Below the pieces are notes generated by a model. The model saw only the letters and a list, made by a program, of their open reading frames with translations. It was not told the DNA's origin and searched no databases. This document shows positions 25,627-34,245 of a stretch of 64,000 bases of DNA, piece after piece. The translations under genes were made by a program, and so were the position numbers. This DNA is from JBCBWG01 sp038523925 (lineage in GTDB: Bacteria; Pseudomonadota; Alphaproteobacteria; Rhizobiales; Hyphomicrobiaceae). The stretch's first letter is position 1. The number at the start of each line of letters is the position of its first letter. Location of the stretch: assembly GCA_038523925.1 (NCBI GenBank), contig JBCBIY010000007.1, positions 62,001 to 126,000 of the forward strand, in the 5' to 3' direction.

Positions 25627-26886
25627 TCAGGTCCGCCCGAAGCGGCCCGGGCTGTAGGGCTTTGGATCTGTGAACGCGGTCTGGCCGGTGATCAGCTCCG
25701 CCAACAGTTGGCCGGTGACCGGACCGAGCGTCAGGCCTAGGTGGTGGTGTCCGAAGTTGGCCCAGAGCCCGCGGCGACCTGGCACTGCGCCGACCATCGG
25801 CAGCATGTCTGGAAAGCACGGCCGCGCGCCCATCCAGGGCTCGGCATCCAAACGGCTCGCAAGCGGGAAGAGCCGGCGCGCATGCGGTTCGGTCATCGCA
25901 AGTTGCTTCGGCGTCGGCGGGCGGTCGCGGGCGGCAAACTCAGCCCCCGTTGTGAGCCGCACGCCACGCTGCATGGGCGCCAAAACGTAGCCGTTATCGA
26001 GATCAAGGACCGGCCGATTGAGCGTGGCGTTCCCCTCTGCGGAAAAGTGCATGTGGTAGCCGCGCTTGACCGCGAGCGGCACGTTGATGCCGAGCCGCTT
26101 CAGCAGGTCGCCCGACCAGGGCCCGAGGGCGACGACGGCGTCCTGTGCGCTGACAGCGCCATCAACAGTTTGCACGTGCCAGCCGCGTGTATCGTCTTGC
26201 GCAAGCGTTTGCGCGTCCGCAGTGATGACCCGCCCACCGCGGGTTTTGAACAGATCGGCGTAGGCGGCGGACAGCGCCTGCGGATCGGAGATCGCCGCCG
26301 GCTGCGGCATCAAAAACCCACCGACCAAGCCATCGTTCAGGTGCGGCTCGAGTTCGCTCAGCCTGTCGGGGTTGCAAACCGTGTATTCGACCCCGTAGCG
26401 CTCGTGCGCATCTTGTTGCGCAGCCTCTTCCGCGTCCATGTCTGCCGTGTCGCGGACGACGCGCAGGTAGCCATCATGCCGCAACAGGTGATCAGCATCA
26501 GCCGCCGCGATCAGCGTTCGGTGCGTCTCCAGGCAGCGCGCGATCAAGGGCGCGTTCGCCGACGCAATTGCGTGAAACCGGCGTTCCGAAGAATTCCACC
26601 AGTAGCGAGCGAGCCATGGCAGCAGCGCCAGCGCCGAGCGGTAGTGGACGTGCGCCTCAGGACTGCGATTGAGCGCCAGCATCAGCAGCTTCGAGAAATT
26701 GCGCGGCAGCATGTAGGGCGTGATGCCCTCGCCCTGGATGAGGCCTGCGTTGCCAAACGACGTCGCCGCGCCCGCCGGCTGGCGGTCAACGAGGATGACG
26801 TCGCGCCCGGCTGCCTGCAGTTGCAGCGCCGTCGACACGCCAACGATCCCTGCCCCGAGCACGAGGCAATCCGCATCCGACGCCAT
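25627..26886 (-). CDS. FAD-dependent D-amino acid dehydrogenase/oxidase (DAO family)
   Basis: A 419-residue DAO-family flavoprotein, closest in build to DadA-like D-amino acid dehydrogenases. The Rossmann motif is VLGAGIVGVSTALQLQAAGR, the second half has LKRLGINVPLAVKRGYHMH, and the C-terminus has the flavin-binding stretch WANFGHHHLGLTLGPVTGQ. The frame is open as far as 27354, across the start of purB; the ATG at 26884-26886, preceded by GGAGGGG, gives the normal length. The electron acceptor and substrate are not evident. Confidence 0.88.
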   Translation of the reverse strand: MASDADCLVLGAGIVGVSTALQLQAAGRDVILVDRQPAGAATSFGNAGLIQGEGITPYMLPRNFSKLLMLALNRSPEAHVHYRSALALLPWLARYWWNSSERRFHAIASANAPLIARCLETHRTLIAAADADHLLRHDGYLRVVRDTADMDAEEAAQQDAHERYGVEYTVCNPDRLSELEPHLNDGLVGGFLMPQPAAISDPQALSAAYADLFKTRGGRVITADAQTLAQDDTRGWHVQTVDGAVSAQDAVVALGPWSGDLLKRLGINVPLAVKRGYHMHFSAEGNATLNRPVLDLDNGYVLAPMQRGVRLTTGAEFAARDRPPTPKQLAMTEPHARRLFPLASRLDAEPWMGARPCFPDMLPMVGAVPGRRGLWANFGHHHLGLTLGPVTGQLLAELITGQTAFTDPKPYSPGRFGRT

Positions 26887-27046
26887 CTCGCGCGCCCCTC
26901 CGAGCTCAACCGTGCGCGGCCATCCAGCCCGCTCGGGCCCGACGTGCCAGCGCGTTTGCGGCGCCGTCAACACTTTGGTACCGCTCGGGCGCGGCGCGGC
27001 CGGCCGCCAATCGACCCACAGCGGCTGAACGCGGAGCGCCCGCCAG

Positions 27047-28363
27047 ATGATTCCCAGATATGCCCGTCCCGAAATGACCGAGATCTGGGAGCCGCAGACC
27101 CGTTTCCGCATCTGGTTCGAGATCGAGGCGCATGCGGCAAGCGCGATGGCCGAGCTCGGCACGATCCCGAAGGCGGCGGCAGAGACGATCTGGGAGAAAG
27201 GCTCGGCTGCCCGGTTTGACGTGGACCGGATCGCGGAGATCGAGGCCGAGACCAAGCACGACGTCATCGCCTTCCTGACACACCTTGCCGAACACGTCGG
27301 GCCAGAAGCGCGCTTTGTCCACCAGGGCATGACCTCGTCCGACGTGCTCGACACCTGCCTTAGCGTTCAGATGACGCGGGCAGCCGACGTCCTGCTCGCC
27401 GACCTTGACCGGCTGCTCGACGCGCTAAAGACGCGGGCGCACGAGCACAAGACCACGGTCACGATCGGGCGCAGCCATGGCATCCACGCCGAACCAACAA
27501 CATTCGGCGTCAAGCTCGCGATGGCGTACGCGGAGTTCGATCGCGCGAAGACACGGCTGCACGCCGCGCGCGCTGACATCGCGACCTGCGCGTTGTCAGG
27601 CGCGGTTGGCACGTTTGCGAATATCGATCCGAGGGTGGAAGTCTACGTCGCCGAAAAGCTCGGCCTGACGCCGGAGCCGGTTTCCAGCCAGGTGATCCCG
27701 CGCGACCGGCACGCCATGTTCTTTGCGACACTGGCGGTCATTGCATCCTCGGTCGAACGCCTTGCGGTCGAAATCCGGCACTTACAGCGCACCGAGGTCC
27801 TGGAAGCTGAAGAGTACTTTTCGGCCGGCCAGAAGGGCTCATCGGCGATGCCGCATAAGCGCAATCCGGTGCTGACTGAGAACCTGACGGGCCTGGCCCG
27901 CATGGTCCGCGCCTACGCGTTGCCCGCGATGGAGAACGTGGCGCTCTGGCATGAACGTGATATCTCCCACTCCTCCGTCGAGCGCATGATCGGCCCCGAC
28001 GCAACCGTGACGCTCGACTTCGCCCTCGCCCGGCTCGCAAGCGTCATCGAGAAGCTGGTCGTCTATCCGGAGGCGATGCAGAAAAACCTCGACCGGCTTG
28101 GTGGTCTGCATAATTCGCAGCGTGTCCTGCTGGCGCTCACACAGGCGGGTGTCAGCCGCGAAGATGCCTACCGGCTCGTCCAGCGCAATGCGATGAAGAC
28201 GTGGGAGACCGGAGCAGACTTCCTTGGCAACCTGAAGCAAGACAAGGAGATCACCGAGCGCCTGTCAGATGCGGCTCTCGAGGAAATGTTTGATCTCGAC
28301 TACCATCTGGCGCACGTCGACACGATCTTCAAACGCGTATTCGGGTTATCCGCGCCCGCTTAA
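27047..28363 (+). CDS. purB: Adenylosuccinate lyase
   Basis: A 438-residue fumarase/aspartase-superfamily enzyme that splits SAICAR and adenylosuccinate in purine synthesis. The signature is GSSAMPHKRNPVLTENL, with TSSDVLDTCLSVQ near the N-terminus and GRSHGIHAEPTTFG further on. The start has GGAG ten bases upstream. It lies near purC, purS and purQ (29.5-31.3 kb), with two unrelated small genes between. Length is typical for the bacterial form. Confidence 0.97.
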   Translation: MIPRYARPEMTEIWEPQTRFRIWFEIEAHAASAMAELGTIPKAAAETIWEKGSAARFDVDRIAEIEAETKHDVIAFLTHLAEHVGPEARFVHQGMTSSDVLDTCLSVQMTRAADVLLADLDRLLDALKTRAHEHKTTVTIGRSHGIHAEPTTFGVKLAMAYAEFDRAKTRLHAARADIATCALSGAVGTFANIDPRVEVYVAEKLGLTPEPVSSQVIPRDRHAMFFATLAVIASSVERLAVEIRHLQRTEVLEAEEYFSAGQKGSSAMPHKRNPVLTENLTGLARMVRAYALPAMENVALWHERDISHSSVERMIGPDATVTLDFALARLASVIEKLVVYPEAMQKNLDRLGGLHNSQRVLLALTQAGVSREDAYRLVQRNAMKTWETGADFLGNLKQDKEITERLSDAALEEMFDLDYHLAHVDTIFKRVFGLSAPA

Positions 28364-28428
28364 CGCCCAATTCGCACGCGTCTGATGAAGTCCCACCCCA
28401 ATCCAACGCCGCAACGGAAAGTGACGTC

Positions 28429-28851
28429 ATGATGCTCCGCCTGCTCGCCAGTCTCCTGGTCCTTGCAACCGTTTTCGCAGCGCCGGCCTTCGCGCAGTCC
28501 GGCTCGCGCATCTCGCCATTCCCGCTCGGCGGCAATGGCAAGAAGCCCGCCGTCGGCGCATCGAAGAGCGTCGACATCTCAGTGAGCTACCAGTTCTTCA
28601 TCGAAGGCGAAGCCACCGGGATTGAGGAACAGGCCAAGATGTCGGAAGAGGGCCGCCGCGCGCTCTATGCGCTGCTCGGCCGTGAGTGCGCCGCGCTGAT
28701 TGAGACCATCGCAGAGGACTGTACGATCCGGCGGGCCAACGTGAGCAGCCAGATCAACTCCAACTATCGCTCGCGCAACCGGCCGCGCGGTGTCCGCGTC
28801 TCGGGCTCAGCGACCTACCGCATCACCATGAAGACGCTAACGCGCGAATAA
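28429..28851 (+). CDS. Exported protein of unknown function
   Basis: A 140-residue protein with a signal peptide (about 1-23, AAPAFAQ) and a mature part starting with a Gly/Pro stretch, then SVDISVSYQFFIEGEATGIE and ending in beta-rich SGSATYRITMKTL. Two cysteines (GRECAALIE and EDCTIRR) could pair in the periplasm. It lies 65 bases after purB and is followed by a likely terminator. Function not recognised. Confidence 0.75.
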   Translation: MMLRLLASLLVLATVFAAPAFAQSGSRISPFPLGGNGKKPAVGASKSVDISVSYQFFIEGEATGIEEQAKMSEEGRRALYALLGRECAALIETIAEDCTIRRANVSSQINSNYRSRNRPRGVRVSGSATYRITMKTLTRE

Positions 28852-28867
28852 CTTCGGCCGCTCGCCA

Positions 28868-28900
28868 ACGGCTGAGTTCCAGACCCGCTCAGCCGTCGTT
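28868..28900 (+). terminator. Likely terminator for the exported protein gene
   Basis: A perfect nine-base inverted repeat (ACGGCTGAG at 28868-28876, CTCAGCCGT at 28888-28896) with an 11-base loop is followed on the plus strand by CGTTTT. It overlaps the last codons and stop of the convergent zeta-inhibitor gene, so it is partly coding on the other strand. Confidence 0.5.
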
Positions 28901-29212
28901 TTCGATGGCGTTGACGGCGTCCGCGAGGCACTCGTCCATCTTGGCGCGAAGGTCCTCGTCGCTGATGGACACATTGCCCGCCTCGAAGTCGGCTTTGACC
29001 TTGCGGAAGACGTCATCATCGCCGGCTTCCTCAAAGTCGGCACGGCGCACTTCTTTGACGTAGGCGGCAACATCGTCGCCTGACTTGCCAAGCTGCGCTG
29101 CGGCCCATTCAGCGAGCAGCTTGTTGCGGCGGGCTTCGGCCTTGAACTTCAGCTCAGCGTCGCGTGCAAACTTGGCTTCGTAGCCCTTCTTGCGGTCGTC
29201 GAATGCGCTCAT
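28889..29212 (-). CDS. DUF1476 protein, zeta inhibitor subunit of F1-ATPase
   Basis: A 107-residue, highly charged, mostly helical protein beginning MSAFDDRKKGYEAKFARDAE, which is the characteristic N-terminus of the alphaproteobacterial DUF1476 family. In Paracoccus this family is the zeta subunit that blocks ATP hydrolysis by F1F0-ATPase through its N-terminal segment. Also typical are AEARRNKLLAEWAAAQLG and DLRAKMDECLADA. I chose the ATG at 29210-29212; the longer open frame has no start signal. Convergent with 28429-28851 and divergent from purC. Confidence 0.92.
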   Translation of the reverse strand: MSAFDDRKKGYEAKFARDAELKFKAEARRNKLLAEWAAAQLGKSGDDVAAYVKEVRRADFEEAGDDDVFRKVKADFEAGNVSISDEDLRAKMDECLADAVNAIENDG

Positions 29213-29501
29213 GGTCAGAAACTCCCTCGTCTGATTGTTGATCCCAGCACCGGTTGTAACGCCTGCGCCGTTTGATGCAATTGCGCACCAGCAGTGTGAC
29301 ATCGCCCATTTCGCAGGGCTGTAGCGGCGAACCGCGCGCGCAGTATTAAGATTGTTTCGCGCCTGCCGTTCGGCTAACTTCCGGTGTCCCGCTAAGTGGG
29401 TCTGGACCGCTTCGATTTCCACTGCAATCGCGCCGAAAAGGCTTCGGCAGATGGGGCTGACAGCGCCGTCTCAACGGACCATTTGAAAAGAGGTCATGCG
29501 C

Positions 29502-30305
29502 ATGAATAAGCGCCGCCGGGTCTACGAAGGCAAGGCTAAAGTCTTGTACGAAGGGCCGGAACCGGGAACGCTCATCCAGCACTTCAAGGACGACGCGACT
29601 GCGTTCAACAATCAGAAGCACGCTCAGATCGAAGGCAAGGGCGTGCTCAATAACCGCATCTCGGAATACCTCTTCGAACGCCTTGGCGAGATCGGTGTTC
29701 CAACGCATTTCATTCGCCGACTCAACATGCGCGAGCAGTTGATCCGCGAGGTTGAGATCATCCCGCTTGAGGTCGTCGTGCGCAATGTTGCGGCGGGGTC
29801 ACTTGCAAAGCGTCTGGGTCTCGATGAAGGCACGCAACTGCCCCGCTCGATCATCGAGTTTTATTACAAGAACGATGATCTCGGCGATCCGCTGGTCTCT
29901 GAAGAACACATCACGGCCTTTGGCTGGGCCTCACCGCCTGAGATCGATGAGATCATGGGTCTCGCGCTGCGCGTGAACGACTTTCTCGTTGGCCTGTTCC
30001 TTGGCTGCGGAATCCGGCTCGTCGACTTTAAGATCGAGTTCGGGCGGCAGTGGGAAAACGACGTCATGCGCATCCTGCTCGCTGATGAGATCAGCCCGGA
30101 TTGCTGCCGGCTTTGGGACACGCAGACAGACGACAAGATGGACAAAGACCGGTTCCGTCGCGACATGGGCGATGTGCTCGAAGCCTATCAGGAAGTGGCG
30201 CGCCGGCTCGGTCTCGTGAACGGCAATCGCCCGCTGATGGGACAAGGGCCTGTGCTTGCGGTCTCGAATCCCGCATCGAAGCCTGAAATCGTCTCGGATA
30301 GCTAA
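29502..30305 (+). CDS. purC: SAICAR synthetase
   Basis: A 267-residue phosphoribosylaminoimidazole-succinocarboxamide synthase. Visible motifs are RRVYEGKAKVLYE near the start, EVVVRNVAAGSLAKRLG, LVDFKIEFGRQ and ILLADEISPDCCRLWD. An ATG two codons upstream is too close (two bases) to the AAAAGAGG, whereas 29502 has eight bases. First gene of a purC-purS-purQ group. Confidence 0.96.
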   Translation: MNKRRRVYEGKAKVLYEGPEPGTLIQHFKDDATAFNNQKHAQIEGKGVLNNRISEYLFERLGEIGVPTHFIRRLNMREQLIREVEIIPLEVVVRNVAAGSLAKRLGLDEGTQLPRSIIEFYYKNDDLGDPLVSEEHITAFGWASPPEIDEIMGLALRVNDFLVGLFLGCGIRLVDFKIEFGRQWENDVMRILLADEISPDCCRLWDTQTDDKMDKDRFRRDMGDVLEAYQEVARRLGLVNGNRPLMGQGPVLAVSNPASKPEIVSDS

Positions 30306-30355
30306 GCGGCGGCGCTGGCTCGCGCGGGGCACGTTTAAGGCCGGAGGCTGTACAC

Positions 30356-30598
30356 ATGAAAGCGCGCGTGCAGGTGACGCTGAAAACTGGCGTCCTCGAT
30401 CCGCAAGGCAAGGCGATCGAAGGCGCGCTCGCCTCGCTGGGCTTTGATGGCGTCAATGAGGTCCGCCAGGGCAAGCTCATCGAAGTCGATCTCGATGCGG
30501 CCGACCGGGCGGCAGCCGAAGCCTCGCTTCAGGCGATGTGCGAGAAGCTGCTCGCCAACACCGTGATCGAAAACTACGCTATCGAGATCGTTGAATAG
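30356..30598 (+). CDS. purS: Phosphoribosylformylglycinamidine synthase, PurS subunit
   Basis: An 80-residue protein with the full PurS pattern: VQVTLKTGVLDPQGKAIEGA at the start, FDGVNEVRQGKLIEVDLD in the middle and CEKLLANTVIENYAIEIVE at the end. PurS joins PurQ and PurL in FGAM synthase of the small-PurL type. It lies 50 bases after purC and 59 before purQ. Confidence 0.95.
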   Translation: MKARVQVTLKTGVLDPQGKAIEGALASLGFDGVNEVRQGKLIEVDLDAADRAAAEASLQAMCEKLLANTVIENYAIEIVE

Positions 30599-30657
30599 CG
30601 CGCCGCCTTGAGCCCCTTTCGGTCAGCGTTTCGGCGCAAATTAGCGGGACTTGCCCC

Positions 30658-31347
30658 ATGAAACCCAGCGTGGTCGTCTTTCCAGGCTCGAACTGCGAGC
30701 GGGACGCGAAAGTCGCGCTTGAACGTATCGGCACAACCGACGTCCAGATGGTCTGGCACGGCGACAGCGAGTTGCCCGCTTCCAGCCTGATCGTCGTGCC
30801 AGGCGGCTTTTCCTACGGCGACTACCTCCGCTGCGGCGCGATTGCGACGCACTCGCCGATCATGCGCGAGGTCGTCCGCGCCGCTGATGCCGGCACGCCG
30901 GTGATCGGAATTTGCAATGGCTTCCAGGTCCTCTGCGAGGCTGGGCTGTTGCCGGGCGTGTTGATGCGGAACGCGTCGCTTAAGTTCGTCTGCCGCGATG
31001 TCCACGTGAAGGTCGAGCAGACGCAGACGCCATTTTCGCGCAGCTACCACCAGGGCGAAATCGTCCGCATGCCGGTCGGCCACCATGACGGCAACTACTT
31101 CGCCGATGCGGCGGCACTGAAAGAGCTCGAAGATGCCCACCGGGTCGTGTTCCGCTACTGCGACGGCGACGGCAACGCCACGGAGGCGGCCAACCCGAAT
31201 GGCTCGCAAAACAACATTGCGGGCATCGCAAACGCGGCTGGCAACGTTGTCGGCCTGATGCCGCATCCGGAGCGGCTCTTCGAGCCAGCGCTCGGCGGAA
31301 GCGATGGCCGCGGCGTGTTCGAAGGTGCGCTTGAAGCGGCGGCTTGA
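30658..31347 (+). CDS. purQ: Phosphoribosylformylglycinamidine synthase, glutaminase subunit
   Basis: A 229-residue class I glutamine amidotransferase. It starts with VVVFPGSNCERD, has the oxyanion stretch VPGGFSYGDYLRCGAIA, the nucleophile in GICNGFQVLCEAGLLPG, and the His/Glu pair in GLMPHPERLFE. It supplies ammonia to PurL. The purL gene does not follow; the next gene is convergent, so purL lies elsewhere. Confidence 0.96.
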   Translation: MKPSVVVFPGSNCERDAKVALERIGTTDVQMVWHGDSELPASSLIVVPGGFSYGDYLRCGAIATHSPIMREVVRAADAGTPVIGICNGFQVLCEAGLLPGVLMRNASLKFVCRDVHVKVEQTQTPFSRSYHQGEIVRMPVGHHDGNYFADAAALKELEDAHRVVFRYCDGDGNATEAANPNGSQNNIAGIANAAGNVVGLMPHPERLFEPALGGSDGRGVFEGALEAAA

Positions 31348-31361
31348 AGCGGCCCGAAACC

Positions 31362-31799
31362 TCAGATTAGACAGAGATCCGCCAGTTCGCGGCGCATCGC
31401 AGGCGGCATGCGACCAAGGTCATCGCCGCCGTCGCCGAGATCTTCGGGCGCATCCTCAACCGTCAGATACCGCCAGCCCTGGAACGGACGGCGGGGCACG
31501 GGGCGGACGGCAACAAGCTTCGGGTCGAGGCCGATCAGACAGCACGTCTGGCCGTCGGCGCGTTCACCGTCTTCAAAGCATGTGAGCCGCTGGCGCGCCT
31601 GGATGACACCCTTGACCACCCAATAGATCGAGCCGCCATCGAGCAGTTCAGCCTGCCGCTTCGGCACCATCCGCGTCGCATGGAACAGCGCTGGCTCACG
31701 GCCAGCGCGTTTTGAATGCGCGAGGCGCTGTGCTTGGAAGGCGGCCAGCGTCTCGAAACTTTCCGAGCCGACTGAGAGCTTGATCATGTGAACCGTCAT
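31362..31799 (-). CDS. DUF1489 family protein
   Basis: A 145-residue protein of the alphaproteobacterial DUF1489 family, recognisable by MIKLSVGSESFETLAAFQA, TRMVPKRQAELLDGGSIYWV and PRRPFQGWRYLTVEDAPEDL. No signal peptide or membrane segment; function unknown. Its start overlaps the end of the biotin-carboxylase gene by four bases, so it is expressed as the last gene of the carboxylase operon. Confidence 0.88.
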   Translation of the reverse strand: MTVHMIKLSVGSESFETLAAFQAQRLAHSKRAGREPALFHATRMVPKRQAELLDGGSIYWVVKGVIQARQRLTCFEDGERADGQTCCLIGLDPKLVAVRPVPRRPFQGWRYLTVEDAPEDLGDGGDDLGRMPPAMRRELADLCLI

Positions 31800-33757
31800 G
31801 CGGTTTCCGCCCCTTCCGCGTCGCCGCCGGTGTCGATTGTCGCAAGCACCTGGCGCTCGGCGACCTGATCGCCCTCCGCAACCGCGATGCCCGCAACCAC
31901 GCCCGCAGCGCCCGTCGTCAGCACATGCTCCATCTTCATCGCCTCGATCACCATGATCCGGTCACCATCGGCAACGGTGTCGCCGGCGGCGGCAAAGACT
32001 TTCACAACGCGCCCATTGATCGGAGCGCGAATCTCTCCCGAGGCTGCATCGTCGTCGTCATCGAGCGCTTCGACCAGCGGTAAGCTGAACGATGTGTGGA
32101 CAAGGTCAGCGAGCACGAAGACCGTCCCCCCGTCGCGATGGACCGCCACGGCGGCCTCGCCGCCTACGTCGTCTGTTGTCGCGCCGTCGACTGAGTGAAC
32201 GACCGGTGCGCCATCGTCCCATTGAAACGCGATCGAGCGTGACGCGCCGTTGATGACAATATCGCGCGTTTCTTGGCGGGGGCTGCCCAGCTGGAAGGCA
32301 TCGCGCGCCGCCCACGGCCCGGGTGCGGGTGCCGTATCCGCATCGAAGAGCACGTCGAGACCAACTTCGAGGCTTGCCTTGGTGAGGGGCGCCCGCGCAA
32401 GGTCGTCGAGCTTTGCCGTGATCAGCTCCGTGTCCATTGTATTAGACCGGACATCACCATCGCGAAGAAGCGCGCGCAGGAACCGCGCATTCGTCGGCAG
32501 GCCGAGCACGACGCTGGTATCCAGTGCTTGGGCCAGACCATCAAGCGCCGCGTCACGGGTGTCTTCGTGCACGATCAGCTTTGTGATCATCGAATCGTAG
32601 AACGGGCTCACGTCAGAGCCTGCTTCAACGCCGGTTTCGACCCGCACGCGCGGGTCAGCGGGCATCTCGAACGCGGCGAGCGTGCCGATCGCCGGCTGAA
32701 ACCCGGCTGCCGGATCTTCCGCGCAGAGCCGCGCTTCGACGGCGTGGCCTGTCATGACGATCTCATCTTGGGCGAGCGGGATCGCCTCGCCGGCGGCGAT
32801 CCGGAATTGCAGCGCAACGAGATCGAGCCCCGTGATCGCCTCGGTCACCGGGTGCTCGACCTGGAGCCGCGTGTTCATCTCAATAAAGGACCAGCGGGCG
32901 CGCTCATCAAGCTTGCCGCCTTCGACGAGGAACTCGACGGTCCCGGCGCCGGTGTAGCCGACTTCCTTGGCTAGCCGCACGGCCGCGCTGCACATCGCTT
33001 CACGCAGTGCGGGCGACATGCCGGGCGCCGGCGCCTCCTCGATGACCTTTTGGTTGCGCCGCTGCAGTGTGCAATCGCGCTCAAACAGATGGATCACGTT
33101 GCCATGCGTGTCGCCGAAGACCTGCACTTCGACATGGCGCGGTGCCTGGATCGCGCGCTCAAGCAGCACGTCGGCGTTACCAAATGCAGAGAGCGCTTCG
33201 CGCCGCGCGCTCTCGAGGGCGTCGGCGAACTGGGAGGCCTCCGTGACGAGCCGCATGCCGCGACCGCCCCCGCCGGCCACCGCCTTGATCATGAGCGGAT
33301 AGCCGATGCCGTCGGCGGCAGTCTTTAGGGCGGCCGGCGCTTGGTCCGCGCCGCGATAGCCCGGAATGACCGGGACACGCGCGCGCTCGGCAATCTCCTT
33401 GGCAGCAGACTTCGAGCCCAGCGCGCGCATCGCGTCAGCCGTGGGTCCGATGAACGCCAGCCCGGCATCCGCCACGGCGGCTGCGAACGCATCGTTTTCT
33501 GACAGAAACCCGTAGCCAGGATGAATGCTGTCGGCGCCGGCCCCCTTCGCGGCCGCGATCACGCGCGCGATGTTGAGGTAGCTCTCAGTCGCTGGTGACG
33601 GCCCGATGTGGACCGCTTGATCCGCCAACGCGACATGGCGCGCGTCCCGATCCGCATCGGAAAACACCGCGATGGTCTCAACGCCTAAGCGCTCCGCCGT
33701 GCGCATGATGCGGCAGGCGATCTCGCCACGGTTTGCAATGAGCACGCGTTTGAGCAT
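31796..33757 (-). CDS. Biotin-dependent acyl-CoA carboxylase alpha subunit (methylcrotonyl-CoA type)
   Basis: A 653-residue fused biotin carboxylase and biotin carrier. The N-terminus LKRVLIANRGEIACRIMRTA, the ATP-grasp loop KAVAGGGGRGMRLV and EMNTRLQVEHPVTEAITGLD mark the carboxylase; the C-terminal biotin lysine is in IEAMKMEHVL (about K608). Length and partnership with the methylcrotonyl-type beta subunit 34246-35850 favour 3-methylcrotonyl-CoA carboxylase (leucine breakdown, mccA/liuD); geranyl-CoA or another acyl-CoA remains possible. Confidence 0.9.
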   Translation of the reverse strand: MLKRVLIANRGEIACRIMRTAERLGVETIAVFSDADRDARHVALADQAVHIGPSPATESYLNIARVIAAAKGAGADSIHPGYGFLSENDAFAAAVADAGLAFIGPTADAMRALGSKSAAKEIAERARVPVIPGYRGADQAPAALKTAADGIGYPLMIKAVAGGGGRGMRLVTEASQFADALESARREALSAFGNADVLLERAIQAPRHVEVQVFGDTHGNVIHLFERDCTLQRRNQKVIEEAPAPGMSPALREAMCSAAVRLAKEVGYTGAGTVEFLVEGGKLDERARWSFIEMNTRLQVEHPVTEAITGLDLVALQFRIAAGEAIPLAQDEIVMTGHAVEARLCAEDPAAGFQPAIGTLAAFEMPADPRVRVETGVEAGSDVSPFYDSMITKLIVHEDTRDAALDGLAQALDTSVVLGLPTNARFLRALLRDGDVRSNTMDTELITAKLDDLARAPLTKASLEVGLDVLFDADTAPAPGPWAARDAFQLGSPRQETRDIVINGASRSIAFQWDDGAPVVHSVDGATTDDVGGEAAVAVHRDGGTVFVLADLVHTSFSLPLVEALDDDDDAASGEIRAPINGRVVKVFAAAGDTVADGDRIMVIEAMKMEHVLTTGAAGVVAGIAVAEGDQVAERQVLATIDTGGDAEGAETA

Positions 33758-33772
33758 GACGCCTGCCCCGCC

Positions 33773-34231
33773 CTAGTTCGCACGCGGCGTGCAGAAACCC
33801 GTGTAGTGCGCTGACATCGGCTGCCCGAGCAGACCCACATGACGCGAGTGCACGGCCGGCGAAGGCGCACCGCGCTCGCTCGGCTCATAGATCGTCGTCA
33901 CGTTAAGGAACCCCTCGGTGATCACTTCGAGATAGTGGTTGGCGCTGATGGCGCGCACGATCCGCAGCGTCCCGCTGCCGCTCTCCGTCGACAGCGTCGC
34001 GGTCTGGCGCTTCAGGTCGATCGCGCCGATGCTGAACTTCAACAGCGCCGTCGCGGCTCCGGCGAACTGGCCCTCTTCGAACGAGTTCACCTGGCCCTTC
34101 TCAAACATGCAGTCGTAGGTCGGGCCGCTTGGCTGCGCGGGCGCCTTGCCGACAGCAAACGTCAGGCCTGCCGCGGCAATGGCTGCAAGCAGCCAACATC
34201 GCAGCACGTGCGGTTTCAGACTAGCGGTCAT
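33773..34231 (-). CDS. Exported protein of unknown function within the carboxylase operon
   Basis: A 152-residue protein with a signal peptide (about 1-32, cut near KAPAQP) and a mature domain beginning GPTYDCMFEKGQVNSFEEGQ, with a second cysteine near the C-terminus (HYTGFCTPRAN). I chose the ATG after GGAGGTC. It is packed 14 bases after the beta-subunit gene and 15 before the alpha-subunit gene. A periplasmic protein between the subunits of a cytosolic enzyme is unexpected; function not recognised. Confidence 0.75.
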   Translation of the reverse strand: MTASLKPHVLRCWLLAAIAAAGLTFAVGKAPAQPSGPTYDCMFEKGQVNSFEEGQFAGAATALLKFSIGAIDLKRQTATLSTESGSGTLRIVRAISANHYLEVITEGFLNVTTIYEPSERGAPSPAVHSRHVGLLGQPMSAHYTGFCTPRAN

Positions 34232-34245
34232 CGCGTGACCTCCCA

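Noticed and set aside
25741..27219. 492-codon open frame on the plus strand
   Set aside because: It lies antisense to the DAO-family oxidase, whose motifs are clear; the translation is Arg/Gln/His-rich without recognisable domains and is typical of shadow frames in GC-rich DNA.
29213..29501. Riboswitch upstream of purC
   Set aside because: A purine-type riboswitch or other conserved core was looked for in the 289-base gap; none of the known core sequences was recognisable.
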